This document shows, in pieces, positions 10,710 to 21,963 of a DNA stretch of 64,000 nt. How positions within the stretch are numbered: the stretch's first letter is position 1; each line of letters starts with the position of its first letter. The notes below the pieces were generated by a model. It saw nothing but the letters and a program-made list of their open reading frames with translations. It made no database searches and had not been told where the DNA came from. The position numbers and the translations under genes are program-made. Source of the stretch: Ponticoccus alexandrii (GTDB taxonomy: Bacteria; Pseudomonadota; Alphaproteobacteria; Rhodobacterales; Rhodobacteraceae); the NCBI RefSeq assembly GCF_016806125.1, contig NZ_CP047166.1:1612001-1676000 (forward strand). The letters run 5' to 3'.

Positions 10710-11543
10710 TCAACCCCCAAGGAAGGACTTGCGGACTTCCGGATCGGCCAGAAGCTCCTTGCCCGTCCCGGTAAAGGCGTTGCGGCCCTGAACCAACACG
10801 TAGCCCTTGTCGGCGATCTCCAGCGCCTGCCGGGCGTTCTGCTCGACCATCAGGATCGAAATGCCGGTCCGCGCCACCTCGATGATGCGGTCGAAAAGCT
10901 CGTCCATCACGATGGGCGACACGCCCGCCGTCGGCTCGTCCAGCATCAGCACCTTGGGCTGGGTCATCAGCGCGCGCCCCACCGCGACCTGCTGACGCTG
11001 ACCGCCGGACAGCTCCCCGGCGGGCTGGCGCCGCTTCTCGTGCAGGATCGGGAACAGCTCGTAGACCTGCTGCATGGTCTTGCTGAAATCGTCCGTGCGG
11101 ATGAAGGCGCCCATCTCGAGGTTCTCTTCCACCGTCATCGAGGTGAAGATATTCGAGGTCTGCGGCACGAAGCCCATGCCCTGCGCCACCCGATCCTGCG
11201 GCGTCAAAGCGGTGATGTCATGGCCGTCCAGCCGCACGGCGCCCGAGCGCACGTCGAGCATCCCGAAGACCGCCTTCATCGCCGTCGACTTGCCCGCGCC
11301 GTTGGGGCCGACGATCACCGCGATCTCGCCCTTGTCCACCGCGATGGTGCAGTCGTGCAGGATGTCCGGACCCTTGCCGTAGCCGCCGGTCATGCTGTCG
11401 CCGATCAGGAAGGGCCCGCCGGGCGCATCCTTGATCGCCCCCGACCGCCGCGTCGTGTCCACCGTGCCCTCACCACCCCGACGGGTGATCGAGGCATCGT
11501 GGTTGCCACGGTCGTCCTGGTAGGGGTTGCCGCTGTCCGTCAT
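10710..11543 (-). CDS. livF: Branched-chain amino-acid-type ABC ATPase (LivF family)
   Basis: A cytoplasmic ATPase powering the liv-type importer, 277 residues. Walker A is GPNGAGKST, the Q-loop region FVPQTSNIF, the signature LSGGQRQQVAVGRAL, Walker B VLMLDEPTAGVSP, and the H-loop position reads MVEQNARQAL as is usual in LivF. The C-terminus LADPEVRKSFLGG is a LivF hallmark. The first 45 or so residues are a polar extension before the normal start of the fold; the ATG at 11543 is preceded by AGGGG. The gap to livG (11544-11730) is filled with hairpins. Confidence 0.9.
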   Translation of the reverse strand: MTDSGNPYQDDRGNHDASITRRGGEGTVDTTRRSGAIKDAPGGPFLIGDSMTGGYGKGPDILHDCTIAVDKGEIAVIVGPNGAGKSTAMKAVFGMLDVRSGAVRLDGHDITALTPQDRVAQGMGFVPQTSNIFTSMTVEENLEMGAFIRTDDFSKTMQQVYELFPILHEKRRQPAGELSGGQRQQVAVGRALMTQPKVLMLDEPTAGVSPIVMDELFDRIIEVARTGISILMVEQNARQALEIADKGYVLVQGRNAFTGTGKELLADPEVRKSFLGG

Positions 11544-11556
11544 GCGCGCGCCCCTG

Positions 11557-11713
11557 CTTCTTTGGTCTCGAAAATACCTCGGGGGGAGGCCGCAGGCCGG
11601 GGGGCAGAGCCCCCGCGAACCGTCCCCCCCGGCAAACCGTCCGCCTCCGCGCGCCAGAAAGCTCTGCGCCGCAGAGCTTTCCCGCCGGCAAGACTTTGCG
11701 GCGCAAAGTCTTG
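11557..11713 (+). repeat. Composite intergenic element, copy A (core plus hairpins)
   Basis: A 28-base core at 11557-11584 (CTTCTTTGGTC..GAAAATACCTCGGGG) is followed by several stems with tiny loops: GGCC-GCA-GGCC, GGGGGC-AGA-GCCCCC, GAAAGCTCTGC (11657-11667) with GCAGAGCTTTC (11671-11681), and CAAGACTTTGC (11689-11699) with GCAAAGTCTTG (11703-11713). The last two are perfect 11-bp stems with 3-base loops. The same core occurs at 58206-58231 and 60400-60427. Confidence 0.75.
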
Positions 11714-11730
11714 CAGTCCAGTCGTACCGC

Positions 11731-12510
<780 letters not shown>

Positions 12511-12562
12511 GAAAAGTCCCTCCGGGGCGCGCATCGCGCAGGACGGCACCCGTCAGAATGCT

Positions 12563-12594
12563 GAAACAGCCCGGACCATGGGCCGGGCTGTTTC
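12563..12594 (-). terminator. Hairpin between livK and livG (attenuating terminator)
   Basis: A perfect 12-bp stem, GAAACAGCCCGG (12563-12574) with CCGGGCTGTTTC (12583-12594), 8-base loop. Placed right after the binding-protein gene and before livG, it fits the common pattern of partial termination that keeps the binding protein in excess. The T-run after the stem is short. Confidence 0.7.
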
Positions 12595-12607
12595 GTCACC
12601 ATGTGGA

Positions 12608-13789
12608 TTACTTGAATTCCACGGTTTCCGAGGCACCGTCGGTGACGGTGTAGTGGCGGTAGGAACCCGCCGCCTCACCGGGGCCGATCAGTTCCACGCC
12701 CGATGCGCCGACATAGTCGATGTCGCCACCCTCGGCGAGGATCTGCAGCGCCTTGCCCAGTTCACCCGGAAGGATCTCTTCGCCCGGCGCGTTGGCCACG
12801 TCGAGGAGGTTCGCGGCCACGGCCTCTGCCGTCGCTTCGCCGCCCTTCATCATCGCCAGCGCGATCAGCGCTGCGGCGTCGTAGGATTCACGCGTGTAGG
12901 AAGACGAGGAGTCGACATCCGCGTCGCCAGCCACCGTGTCGAAGGCCTCCGCGCCCGCGCCCTGCGCCCAGGGCGCAGTACCGATCGAGCCGGTCAGCGC
13001 CTCGGCCTGTTCCGAGAACAGCGTGTCGCCATACATGCCGTCGCCCAGGATGAAGGTGTCGAAGGCGCCGGTGTCGTAGGAGGCCTGGATCATGCCCTTG
13101 CCGCCCTGGTCGGTATAACCGAACACGGCCAGTGCCTCGCCCCCGGCGGAGGCCAGCGCACCGACTTCGGCCGAGTAGTCCGCCTTGCCGTCGTCATGCG
13201 GCGCGGACATGGTCACGGAACCGCCCATCTCGCCGAAGCTCTGGGCGAAGGCATCGGCCAGACCCTTGCCGTAGTCGTTGTTGGTATAGGTGACGGCGAC
13301 TTCCTTGATGCCCTTCTCGTTCAGGATTTCGGCGATCACCTGACCCTGACGGGCGTCAGAGGGCGAAGTGCGGAAGAACAGGCCGTTGTCTTCAGCCGTC
13401 GACAGCGCCGGAGAGGTGGCGGAGGGCGAAACCATCGGGATCCCGTTCGGCACAGCGACGTTCGACAGCACCGCGCCGGTCACGCCAGAGCAATCGGCGC
13501 CCATGATTGCCACGATGCCCTCGGACACGAGGCGTTCGGCGGCGGCGGTTGCCGCACCGGAGTCGATGCAGGTCGAATCCGCACGCTCGGGGACCAGTGT
13601 CATCCCTTCGAGGAAGTTGCCGGAGGCGTTGATTTCCTTAAGGGCCAGTTCGGCCGAATCGGCCATCATCGGCGTGATCGATTCGAGCGGGCCGGTGAAG
13701 CCGAGGATAATGCCGATCTTGACGTCTTCGGCGGATGCGGCACCCGCGGTCAGCGCGGCGGCGGTCGTGGCCAGAAGCAGCTTCTTCAT
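12608..13789 (-). CDS. livK: ABC transporter substrate-binding protein, LivK type
   Basis: The periplasmic ligand-binding protein of the liv-type importer, 393 residues. The signal peptide (1-20, MKKLLLATTAAALTAGAASA) is followed by VKIGIILGFTGPLES, the typical start of the type I periplasmic-binding fold, with two cysteines (STCIDSG and GADCSGV) and ADYSAEV. The start at 13789 follows GGGAGAC and gives a proper signal peptide; the ATG at 13834 does not. It is the first gene of the leftward liv cluster and diverges from the sugar dehydrogenase gene. Ligand unknown: branched-chain or other amino acids are likely. Confidence 0.9.
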   Translation of the reverse strand: MKKLLLATTAAALTAGAASAEDVKIGIILGFTGPLESITPMMADSAELALKEINASGNFLEGMTLVPERADSTCIDSGAATAAAERLVSEGIVAIMGADCSGVTGAVLSNVAVPNGIPMVSPSATSPALSTAEDNGLFFRTSPSDARQGQVIAEILNEKGIKEVAVTYTNNDYGKGLADAFAQSFGEMGGSVTMSAPHDDGKADYSAEVGALASAGGEALAVFGYTDQGGKGMIQASYDTGAFDTFILGDGMYGDTLFSEQAEALTGSIGTAPWAQGAGAEAFDTVAGDADVDSSSSYTRESYDAAALIALAMMKGGEATAEAVAANLLDVANAPGEEILPGELGKALQILAEGGDIDYVGASGVELIGPGEAAGSYRHYTVTDGASETVEFK

Positions 13790-13959
13790 GGAAAGTCTCC
13801 CGTGTTGGTATTCGGATCTTGTTGTCCTGAGCAAAAGCCTATGCGCGGAGTGTCGAAAAGAAAAGAGTTCTGAGCAAGGGCGACCCAGCGGAATGTGCGC
13901 CCCGGGTGCTTGCCTGTCCCGCAGGCGCCCCCATGTGAAGGGCCAAAGGAGACAAGCCC

Positions 13960-15078
13960 ATGCCGAACAAACCGCTCGCCGCCTTCTTGTGCACCACCCT
14001 CGGGGCAGGCCTCGCCGCCGGGGCCACCGCAGGCCCGCTGGAGACGGAGGCCGGCGCGATGACCGCCGAACCCGTTGTCGAGGGGCTCCAGATGCCCTGG
14101 GCCTTCGGGTTCCTGCCCGACGGCACCGTCCTCGTGACCGAGAAGAATGGCCGCCTGCTGGCGGTGCGGGACGGCGAACGGCAGGAGATCGGCGGCCTGC
14201 CGAAGGTGCGCGACGAGGCGCAGGGCGGTCTGCTCGATCTGCTGGTGCCCCGGGATTTCGCCGAGGATCGCCTGTTGTACATGACCTATTCGAAGCGGCA
14301 GGGTTTTCGCGGCTCGGGCACGGCGGTCTACCGCGCGCGGCTGTCCGAGGACGGGACGCGGCTGGAGGATGGCGAGACCATCTTCGAGATCGCGCGCGGC
14401 AGCGGCGGCGGCTACCACTTCGGCTCGCGTCTGGTCGAGGCCCCGGACGGTGCGCTTTTCGTCACCATCGGCGACCGGGGCGAGGGCGATCTTGCGCAGG
14501 ACCTGTCGATGCACAATGGCTCGGTGCTGCGGATCACGCCGGATGGCGCGGCGCCCGAGGGCAACCCCTTTGCCGGTCAGGACGGCGCGCTGGCCGAGAT
14601 CTGGTCCTACGGCCACCGCAACCCGCAGGGCGCGGCGCTGGATCTGAACGGCGACCTCTGGGCCGTCGAGCACGGCGCGCAGGGCGGCGACGAGGTCAAC
14701 CGCATCGAGCCCGGCACCAACTACGGCTGGCCGGTGATTTCCTACGGTAAGAACTACGACGGCACCCCGATCGGCGAAGGGACCGAGGCCGAGGGCATGG
14801 CCCAGCCGGTGCATTACTGGGACCCCTCCATCGCGCCCTCGGGGATGACATTCTACGATGGCTCCGTCGAAGACTGGCAGGGCAATGCCTTTATCAGTTC
14901 CCTGAAATACAACTACATCTCGCGGCTGGCGGGTGAGCCTCTGGCCGAGGTCGAACGGCTGGAGAACGACGACACCATCCGCGTCCGCGACGTCCGGCAG
15001 GGCCCGGACGGCGCCCTGTGGTTCCTGTCCGAGGGGAATGGCACGCTCTACCGCGTCACCGCCGCGACCGGGGGCTGA
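13960..15078 (+). CDS. PQQ-dependent aldose sugar dehydrogenase family protein (YliI type)
   Basis: A periplasmic six-bladed beta-propeller enzyme family (glucose/sorbosone dehydrogenase) that oxidises aldose sugars with PQQ. The 372-residue protein has a signal peptide (about 1-24, ending ATAG) and family motifs: LQMPWAFGFLPDGTVLVTEKNGRL, GLLDLLVPRDF, YRARLS, GYHFGSRL, IWSYGHRNPQG, EHGAQGGDEVN, and PSIAPSGMTFYDG. The start at 13960 follows AAAGGAGAC. Whether it uses PQQ cannot be shown here, as no PQQ synthesis genes are in the window. It stands alone. Confidence 0.88.
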   Translation: MPNKPLAAFLCTTLGAGLAAGATAGPLETEAGAMTAEPVVEGLQMPWAFGFLPDGTVLVTEKNGRLLAVRDGERQEIGGLPKVRDEAQGGLLDLLVPRDFAEDRLLYMTYSKRQGFRGSGTAVYRARLSEDGTRLEDGETIFEIARGSGGGYHFGSRLVEAPDGALFVTIGDRGEGDLAQDLSMHNGSVLRITPDGAAPEGNPFAGQDGALAEIWSYGHRNPQGAALDLNGDLWAVEHGAQGGDEVNRIEPGTNYGWPVISYGKNYDGTPIGEGTEAEGMAQPVHYWDPSIAPSGMTFYDGSVEDWQGNAFISSLKYNYISRLAGEPLAEVERLENDDTIRVRDVRQGPDGALWFLSEGNGTLYRVTAATGG

Positions 15079-15090
15079 GGCCCGGCTCAG

Positions 15091-15170
15091 GGGGGGGCGC
15101 CCCCCAGGCCTTGTGCAGCCGCCGGGTGACAGCAGCGAAACGGGCTGGGCAAGCGCCGCGGCTGCTGTCA
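15091..15170 (+). terminator. Hairpins after the sugar dehydrogenase gene
   Basis: Two structures: a G/C palindrome at about 15091-15105 (GGGGGGCGCCCCCC) and a longer stem TGACAGCAGC (15127-15136) with GCTGCTGTCA (15161-15170) around a 24-base loop. Neither has a T-run, so termination is only probable. Confidence 0.4.
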
Positions 15171-15201
15171 TCCTGCGAGGGTATTCAGAACCCGCTGCGG
15201 A

Positions 15202-15645
15202 GTGAAGATCGTGCGCCAAGACATTACCATACCATCCTTTTTCGCCGTTGCCCTGATGTCGGTTTCCACACCTGCCGCACAGGCGCAGGACCGCGACAGC
15301 GTCTTCGCCGACTACGCGGCCTATGCCGCATTCGTCGACCGCCATATCATGGAGCGCGATTTCGTCCCGATGATCCAGCGGTTGGGCGGGCGCGACGAAT
15401 ATACCATCGAGCAGATGAACGGCATCAACGGGCAATTGCTGAACGCCTGGCCGCGGGACTTCGAGAAGGTCACCGTCTTCAACGAGACGGACCTTGGCGG
15501 AGGCGTGCGTCAGGAGGGGCGGATGTACTGGACCGGGCAGAGCTATGCCTACTACTACGCCATCCTGCATGAACAGGACGCGCAGGTCACCGTCCTGAAC
15601 TTCTATCTGCACACCTCGATCACCGAGATCATGAACCGCTTCTGA
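15202..15645 (+). CDS. Secreted protein, function unknown
   Basis: A 147-residue protein starting at GTG 15202 (a GTG at 15211 is also possible). Residues 1-28 form a signal peptide ending AAQAQ. The mature part is rich in aromatic and acidic residues (VFADYAAYAAFVDRHIMERDFVPMI, RMYWTGQSYAYYYAILHE) and has no cysteine. No family recognised. It lies between two unrelated genes and is convergent with the GNAT gene, only 15 bases away. Confidence 0.7.
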   Translation: MKIVRQDITIPSFFAVALMSVSTPAAQAQDRDSVFADYAAYAAFVDRHIMERDFVPMIQRLGGRDEYTIEQMNGINGQLLNAWPRDFEKVTVFNETDLGGGVRQEGRMYWTGQSYAYYYAILHEQDAQVTVLNFYLHTSITEIMNRF

Positions 15646-15660
15646 CAGGTCTGGTTGCCG

Positions 15661-16164
15661 TCACGCGCCCGGACGATCAAGCGCGTAATACGCGGTGTCG
15701 CACCATTCGTCCGGGCCGTACCGGAAGTTGCGTTCCTCGGTTCCGGTGCAGGCAAAACCCAGTTTCTCCAGCAGGCGGGCGCTGCCCGCGTTGCGCGGGT
15801 CGATCTCGGCGGTGAGGCGCTGCGCCTCGGGGAACCTGTGCCAGACCTCTGCGATCAATGCGGCCGTTGCCTCGGAACCGTAGCCTTGTCCCCAATGCTC
15901 GGGTGCGAGGATGTAGCCGACCTCCCACCGCTTCCACATGCCCACGCGGCCTATGCAGGTGCCGTCTTTTTCTACCGCGTATTCCAGATGCTCTTGCGGG
16001 GCAGCCTTCATGAAAGCCTCCAGCAGCGCGCGGGTCTGGCCTATCTCGTCCCACGCCGGACGGTCCCAGTAGCGCATGGCGCGGGGGTCCGAAAAGATCG
16101 TGTGCAGTGGGTGCAGATCGTCGGCGCGCAGGGGGCGCAGCCGCAAACGGGCTGTGTCGATCAC
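15661..16164 (-). CDS. GNAT family N-acetyltransferase (RimJ/RimL-like)
   Basis: A 167-residue acyl-CoA-dependent N-acetyltransferase. It begins [16 protein letters not shown], the usual start of RimJ/RimL-type GNATs, and has the acetyl-CoA loop in EVGYILAPEHWGQGYGSEAT plus IDPRNAGSARLLEKLGF. The GTG at 16164 overlaps the stop of the regulator gene (GTGA), so the two are translationally coupled. The open frame extends far upstream but that part is antisense-phase noise within the regulator. Substrate unknown: amino acid, antibiotic or protein N-terminus. Confidence 0.85.
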   Translation of the reverse strand: MIDTARLRLRPLRADDLHPLHTIFSDPRAMRYWDRPAWDEIGQTRALLEAFMKAAPQEHLEYAVEKDGTCIGRVGMWKRWEVGYILAPEHWGQGYGSEATAALIAEVWHRFPEAQRLTAEIDPRNAGSARLLEKLGFACTGTEERNFRYGPDEWCDTAYYALDRPGA

Positions 16165-17177
16165 AGCGACAGGCGTTGCGGCGAAGCGTGCGTCCCGCGT
16201 TCGCGGTAGGGGGTGGTCTGGTAATGGGCGCGGTAGCATTTCGAGAAATGCGAGGGTGAGGCAAAGCCGCAGGCCAGCGCCACGTTGATCACGCTCATGT
16301 CGGTCTGCATCAGAAGGTTGCGCGCCTTCTGCAGCCGCAGCTCCATGTAGTAGCGCTTGGGCGAGCGGTTCAGGTAGCGCCGGAACAATCGTTCCAGCTG
16401 GCGGGTCGACATGCCGACATCCTGCGCCAGAACGGCGGGGCTGATCGGTTCCTCTATGTTCTTCTCCATCATCTGGATGACCTGGCTCAGCTTGGGGTGC
16501 CGCACGCCGATGCGCGTGGGCACCGACAGGCGCTGGGTGTCCTGATCGGTGCGGATAGAGGAATAGATCTGCTGATCCGCCACCGCGCTGGCCAGTTCTT
16601 CGCCGTGATCGTTGGCGATGATCTGCAGGAAGAGATCGATCGACGAGGTGCCGCCCGCCGTCGTCATGCGCTTGCCGTCGATGGTGAAGACCGCACGCGT
16701 CAGCGTCACCTCTTCGAACTCCTCGGAAAAGCTGTCCTGGTTCTCCCAATGGATGGTGGCGCGCTTGCCGTCCAGAAGACCGGCCTCGGCAAGGCAGTAG
16801 GCGGCGGTGCAGAGCCCGCCCAGCGTCCCGCCCTTGCGCGCCTCGCGTCGAAGCCACGACACCAGCCGCTTGGTTGTCGCTTTCTGGACGTCGGCGCCGC
16901 CGCAGAGGATCACGGTGTCGTCGCGGTGAATGTCATCGAGATCGCCGTCCAGCTTGAAGACGGTGCCGGTGGAACAGGTGGCGGTCTCGCCGCCCTCGCC
17001 AATCAGCCGCCATTCGTACAGCCGCCGGTTCGACATGCGGTTGGCCAGCCTCAGGCAGTCCATGGCCGCCGCGAAAGAGAGCAGCGTGAAGTCCTTCAGC
17101 AGGACAAAGACGAAGCGCGCGGGCTTGTCCGGGACAGTATCCAGCTCGATGACCTGGCGCTGAGCGTTTGGCAGCAT
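16161..17177 (-). CDS. GlxA-family transcriptional regulator (amidase-like domain plus AraC HTH)
   Basis: A 338-residue regulator. Residues about 20-190 form a DJ-1/PfpI-like sensor domain ([64 protein letters not shown]). Residues about 225-325 form the AraC/XylS double HTH ([48 protein letters not shown]). The layout matches the GbdR/CdhR group that controls choline, betaine or carnitine breakdown, but no such genes are adjacent, so the ligand is open. It diverges from the DAHP synthase gene and is coupled to the GNAT gene. Confidence 0.85.
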   Translation of the reverse strand: MLPNAQRQVIELDTVPDKPARFVFVLLKDFTLLSFAAAMDCLRLANRMSNRRLYEWRLIGEGGETATCSTGTVFKLDGDLDDIHRDDTVILCGGADVQKATTKRLVSWLRREARKGGTLGGLCTAAYCLAEAGLLDGKRATIHWENQDSFSEEFEEVTLTRAVFTIDGKRMTTAGGTSSIDLFLQIIANDHGEELASAVADQQIYSSIRTDQDTQRLSVPTRIGVRHPKLSQVIQMMEKNIEEPISPAVLAQDVGMSTRQLERLFRRYLNRSPKRYYMELRLQKARNLLMQTDMSVINVALACGFASPSHFSKCYRAHYQTTPYRERGTHASPQRLSL

Positions 17178-17385
17178 GACGGACGGCTTTCATGTTGGCA
17201 TGTCCGTCCCGTCTGGCGCGGGACTGGCGTCGACTTGGGCAGACTGTACCATCCGCGTCAAGAGATGTCGCAGTTATCCCTTGGCCCGGGGCGGCATTTC
17301 GCCTCGTCGGGGGCTGGCCAACGCGGGGGTGCCCTTGTATAGAACGGGACCGTCCATGCCCAAGAGAGACAGGGGGAGGAAGACC

Positions 17386-18756
17386 ATGACCGAGTGGCAG
17401 AAATCGACATGGCGCGACAAGCCGCGCGTCCAGATGCCCGAGTATACGGACGCGGCCGCGCTGAATGCCGTCGAGGCGCAGCTTGCCAAGTATCCGCCGC
17501 TGGTCTTTGCCGGTGAGGCGCGCCGCCTGAAACAGCATCTTGCCGCCGCCGGTCGCGGAGAGGCCTTCCTGCTGCAGGGTGGCGATTGCGCCGAGAGCTT
17601 CGAGCAGTTCAGCGCCAACGCGATCCGCGACACCTTCAAGGTGATGCTGCAGATGGCCATGGTCCTGACCTACGGCGCAAAGGTGCCGGTGGTGAAGGTC
17701 GGCCGCATGGCGGGCCAGTTCGCCAAGCCGCGCTCGGCGCCGACCGAGACCGTGGATGGCGTCGAGCTGCCCAGCTACCGCGGCGACATCATCAACGATC
17801 TGCCCTTCACGGCAGAGGCGCGCATTCCCAACCCGCAGAAGATGCTGCAGGCCTACACGCAGGCCGCCGCGACGCTGAACCTGCTGCGGGCCTTTTCGAC
17901 CGGCGGTTATGCCGACGTCCATCAGGTGCACCAGTGGACGCTGGGCTTCACCGAGGCCGACGAGGCCGGCAAGTACCGCAACATGGCGAACCGGATTTCC
18001 GACACGCTGGACTTCATCAAGGCGGCGGGTGTGACGGGGGATCAGGCGCATACCCTGCACACGGTCGAATTCTACACCAGCCATGAATCGCTGTTGCTGG
18101 AGTACGAAGAGGCGCTCTGCCGTCTCGATTCGACCTCCGGCAAGTGGCTGGCGGGCTCTGGTCACATGATCTGGATCGGCGACCGCACGCGGCAGCCGGA
18201 CGGTGCGCATGTGGAGTTCGCCTCGGGCGTGCAGAACCCGATCGGCCTGAAGTGCGGTCCGACCACCACGGCGGACGACCTCAAGGTCCTGATGAAGAAG
18301 CTGAACCCGAAGAACGAAGAGGGCCGTCTGACGCTGATCGCCCGCTTCGGCGCGGGCAAGGTGGCCGAGAACCTGCCGCGCCTGATCAAGGCGGTGAAGG
18401 ACGAGGGCGCCAACGTGACCTGGGTCTGCGACCCGATGCATGGCAACACGATCAAGTCCTCCTCGGGCTACAAGACCCGGCCCTTCGACGCGGTTCTGCG
18501 CGAAGTGCGCGAGTTCTTCGCTGTGCACGAGAGCGAGGGCACGATCCCCGGCGGCGTGCATTTCGAGATGACCGGTCTCGACGTGACCGAATGCACCGGC
18601 GGCGTGCGCGAGGTGACGGACGAGGATCTGTCCGACCGCTACCACACTGCCTGCGACCCGCGCCTGAACGCCTCGCAGTCGCTGGAACTGGCCTTCCTCG
18701 TCGCCGAGGAGCTGAGCAACCGGCGCCTCAAGGCGGCAGAGGCCGCAAACGGCTGA
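17386..18756 (+). CDS. 3-deoxy-7-phosphoheptulonate synthase, class II
   Basis: Catalyses the first step of the shikimate pathway, joining phosphoenolpyruvate and erythrose 4-phosphate. The 456-residue protein is of the class II (plant/mycobacterial) type: [17 protein letters not shown] at the start, [67 protein letters not shown] and GVHFEMTG. The start at 17386 follows AGGGGGAGGAAG; the open frame extends upstream without a better site. It is followed by a strong terminator, so it is transcribed alone. Confidence 0.95.
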   Translation: MTEWQKSTWRDKPRVQMPEYTDAAALNAVEAQLAKYPPLVFAGEARRLKQHLAAAGRGEAFLLQGGDCAESFEQFSANAIRDTFKVMLQMAMVLTYGAKVPVVKVGRMAGQFAKPRSAPTETVDGVELPSYRGDIINDLPFTAEARIPNPQKMLQAYTQAAATLNLLRAFSTGGYADVHQVHQWTLGFTEADEAGKYRNMANRISDTLDFIKAAGVTGDQAHTLHTVEFYTSHESLLLEYEEALCRLDSTSGKWLAGSGHMIWIGDRTRQPDGAHVEFASGVQNPIGLKCGPTTTADDLKVLMKKLNPKNEEGRLTLIARFGAGKVAENLPRLIKAVKDEGANVTWVCDPMHGNTIKSSSGYKTRPFDAVLREVREFFAVHESEGTIPGGVHFEMTGLDVTECTGGVREVTDEDLSDRYHTACDPRLNASQSLELAFLVAEELSNRRLKAAEAANG

Positions 18757-18795
18757 GCCATCGGGCCGGATTTGCGGCCCGCTCTGTGGACTGAG

Positions 18796-18829
18796 AAACG
18801 CCCCCGCAGGGATCTGCGGGGGCGTTTTT
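18796..18829 (+). terminator. Intrinsic terminator of the DAHP synthase gene
   Basis: Stem AACGCCCCCGCAG with CTGCGGGGGCGTT, 4-base loop, followed by a T-run. It sits about 40 bases after the stop codon. Confidence 0.92.
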
Positions 18830-18928
18830 GATTCTGGGTTTCGCAGGGCAGGCGACCCCGGCCCGGGGGTTTACCCTGCCTGCGCCGCGCGGCAGGATCG
18901 CGCCCGCGACAAAAACGGGAGTCCGGCT

Positions 18929-19624
18929 ATGCTGATCCATGAAGGCACAGAGCGCAGCGACCGGGTCGATCTGCGGCTGGCGGCCTCGCTGTCGATGATC
19001 GCGGGCGGGATCAACGCGATGGGCTTTCTCGTCGCGGGCTCCTTTACGGCGAATATGACCGGCAACGTGGCCCTTGCGGCGGAATACCTCGCGCGGCGCG
19101 ACCTTGCTCTTGCGCTCTCTTTCGCCGGTCTGCTGGTCTGTTTCATCCTTGGCGCCATGACCGCGGCGCTGCTGGTGGGCGCCGGGCAGGCGCGCGGACG
19201 CCGGGCGATCTATGCGCAGGCGATCCTTGGCGAGGCGCTGCTGTTGATCGGGTTGGGCGTGGTGGCCCTGGGCTGGCCGGGCGCCCTTGCGGAAACACTG
19301 CTTGTCGGGGTCCTGAGCCTCGTGATGGGGTTCCAGAACGCGATCACCACCATGATCTCGCGCGCGCGGGTGCGCACAACCCATGTCTCGGGCATGGCGA
19401 CGGATCTGGGCATCGAACTGGCGGCCATGCTGGGGACGGAACAGGCAAGACGCGGGGCGCTGCCGGGCCTGTGGTTGCACGGGCTGACACTGGTTGCCTT
19501 CGCGGTGGGCGGCATTCTGGGCACGGCAATCTTCCTGGGTCTGGGCAACTGGCTGCTGCCGTTTCTCGGCGCGGCGCTTTTGGCGCTGTCCCTGCCGGAA
19601 ATCGCCCGTGGGCAGCGGTACTGA
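18929..19624 (+). CDS. DUF1275 (YoaK) family membrane protein
   Basis: A 231-residue inner-membrane protein with six predicted spans, matching the YoaK/DUF1275 family: GGINAMGFLVAGSFTANMTGNV near the start, SLVMGFQNAITTMISRARVRTTHVSGMATDLG in the middle. The function of the family is not established; some members are linked to export or stress. It starts at ATG 18929 after GGAG-like AACGGGAGTCCGGCT. It stands between two terminators or gaps. Confidence 0.85.
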   Translation: MLIHEGTERSDRVDLRLAASLSMIAGGINAMGFLVAGSFTANMTGNVALAAEYLARRDLALALSFAGLLVCFILGAMTAALLVGAGQARGRRAIYAQAILGEALLLIGLGVVALGWPGALAETLLVGVLSLVMGFQNAITTMISRARVRTTHVSGMATDLGIELAAMLGTEQARRGALPGLWLHGLTLVAFAVGGILGTAIFLGLGNWLLPFLGAALLALSLPEIARGQRY

Positions 19625-19816
19625 GGGCACCGGTCCCGTGTCGCGGGCAGCATGCGGGGCAGGCAGGGAAGGGGCGGGGGCAGGCCATCCGCGCCCTCGA
19701 CCGGCTGCGTAGGCCGAAGGGCGGGGCCACCAAGCTCTGCCTTGCAGGGCGGGCGGCAAGCCCCGGGCGTACGGGCGCGCCCCTGCGTCAATTCCGCGTC
19801 CTGCGATGCCGATTGA

Positions 19817-21334
<1,518 letters not shown>

Positions 21335-21360
21335 TCCCTTGTTTTACTTGGTTTTTTGGG

Positions 21361-21390
21361 GGCTGGGGCGAGAAATCGCCCCAGCCTTTT
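21361..21390 (+). terminator. Intrinsic terminator of guaB
   Basis: Perfect 11-bp stem GGCTGGGGCGA (21361-21371) with TCGCCCCAGCC (21376-21386), GAAA tetraloop, followed by TTTTCTTT. Confidence 0.95.
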
Positions 21391-21528
21391 CTTTGAAACG
21401 CTAGGTGAACTGGGCAGAACGGACCCGGAACTAGACACAGCATCAGTTGCACAATTGATGCAAAAAAGGGATTGCCTCTTTTGCAAACCAATGCACTTCG
21501 GCGGAGTTCTCGAAAGCGGTAGCATGCT

Positions 21529-21813
21529 GTGCATACGCCTGCCGGGCAGCGGGTTCGCAAGCGTGCCGTCGGAATGCGGCCCCGCATCCATCCTGTTCCG
21601 TTTGCCGCAGCTGCGCCGAACGAGAGATGGTCGACCGATCTCGCCCGCATCTGGAGCGGCAGGGACGGCTGGGCCTCGCTGGCCCCGGTGGTCGGCTGCC
21701 ACACGCGCGAGCTTCTGGGCTGGCACCTGTCGAAGTCGGGCAAGGCCACGACCGCCAGCGCCGCCCTCGGGCATGCGCTGATTGCGAGGTTCGGCACCCT
21801 GGGCCGGGTCTAG
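21529..21813 (+). pseudogene. IS3-family transposase (OrfB) fragment
   Basis: About 60 codons match the integrase core of IS3-family OrfB transposases: RWSTDLARIWSGRDGWASLAPVVGCHTRELLGWH, then SGKATTASAALGHALIARFGTLGRV. The first conserved Asp (TDL) is present, but the fragment ends at a TAG right after GRV and lacks the second Asp, the Glu and both ends. The upstream part of the frame (21529-21600) shows no similarity. It marks the left edge of an accessory block and cannot be active. Confidence 0.85.
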
Positions 21814-21963
21814 GAGGAATGCCTGCCGAGGCATTCACATCAGCGGCCAAACCTGAGCAGATTCCGCTGGGCCGATACTCGGTCGTGCGCAACGCAGCGC
21901 AGATAGAAGTGGGAGTGTCTGCTCTGCTGTGCGAAGCCCCATTTCGCTGCGGCTGCACGAAGG

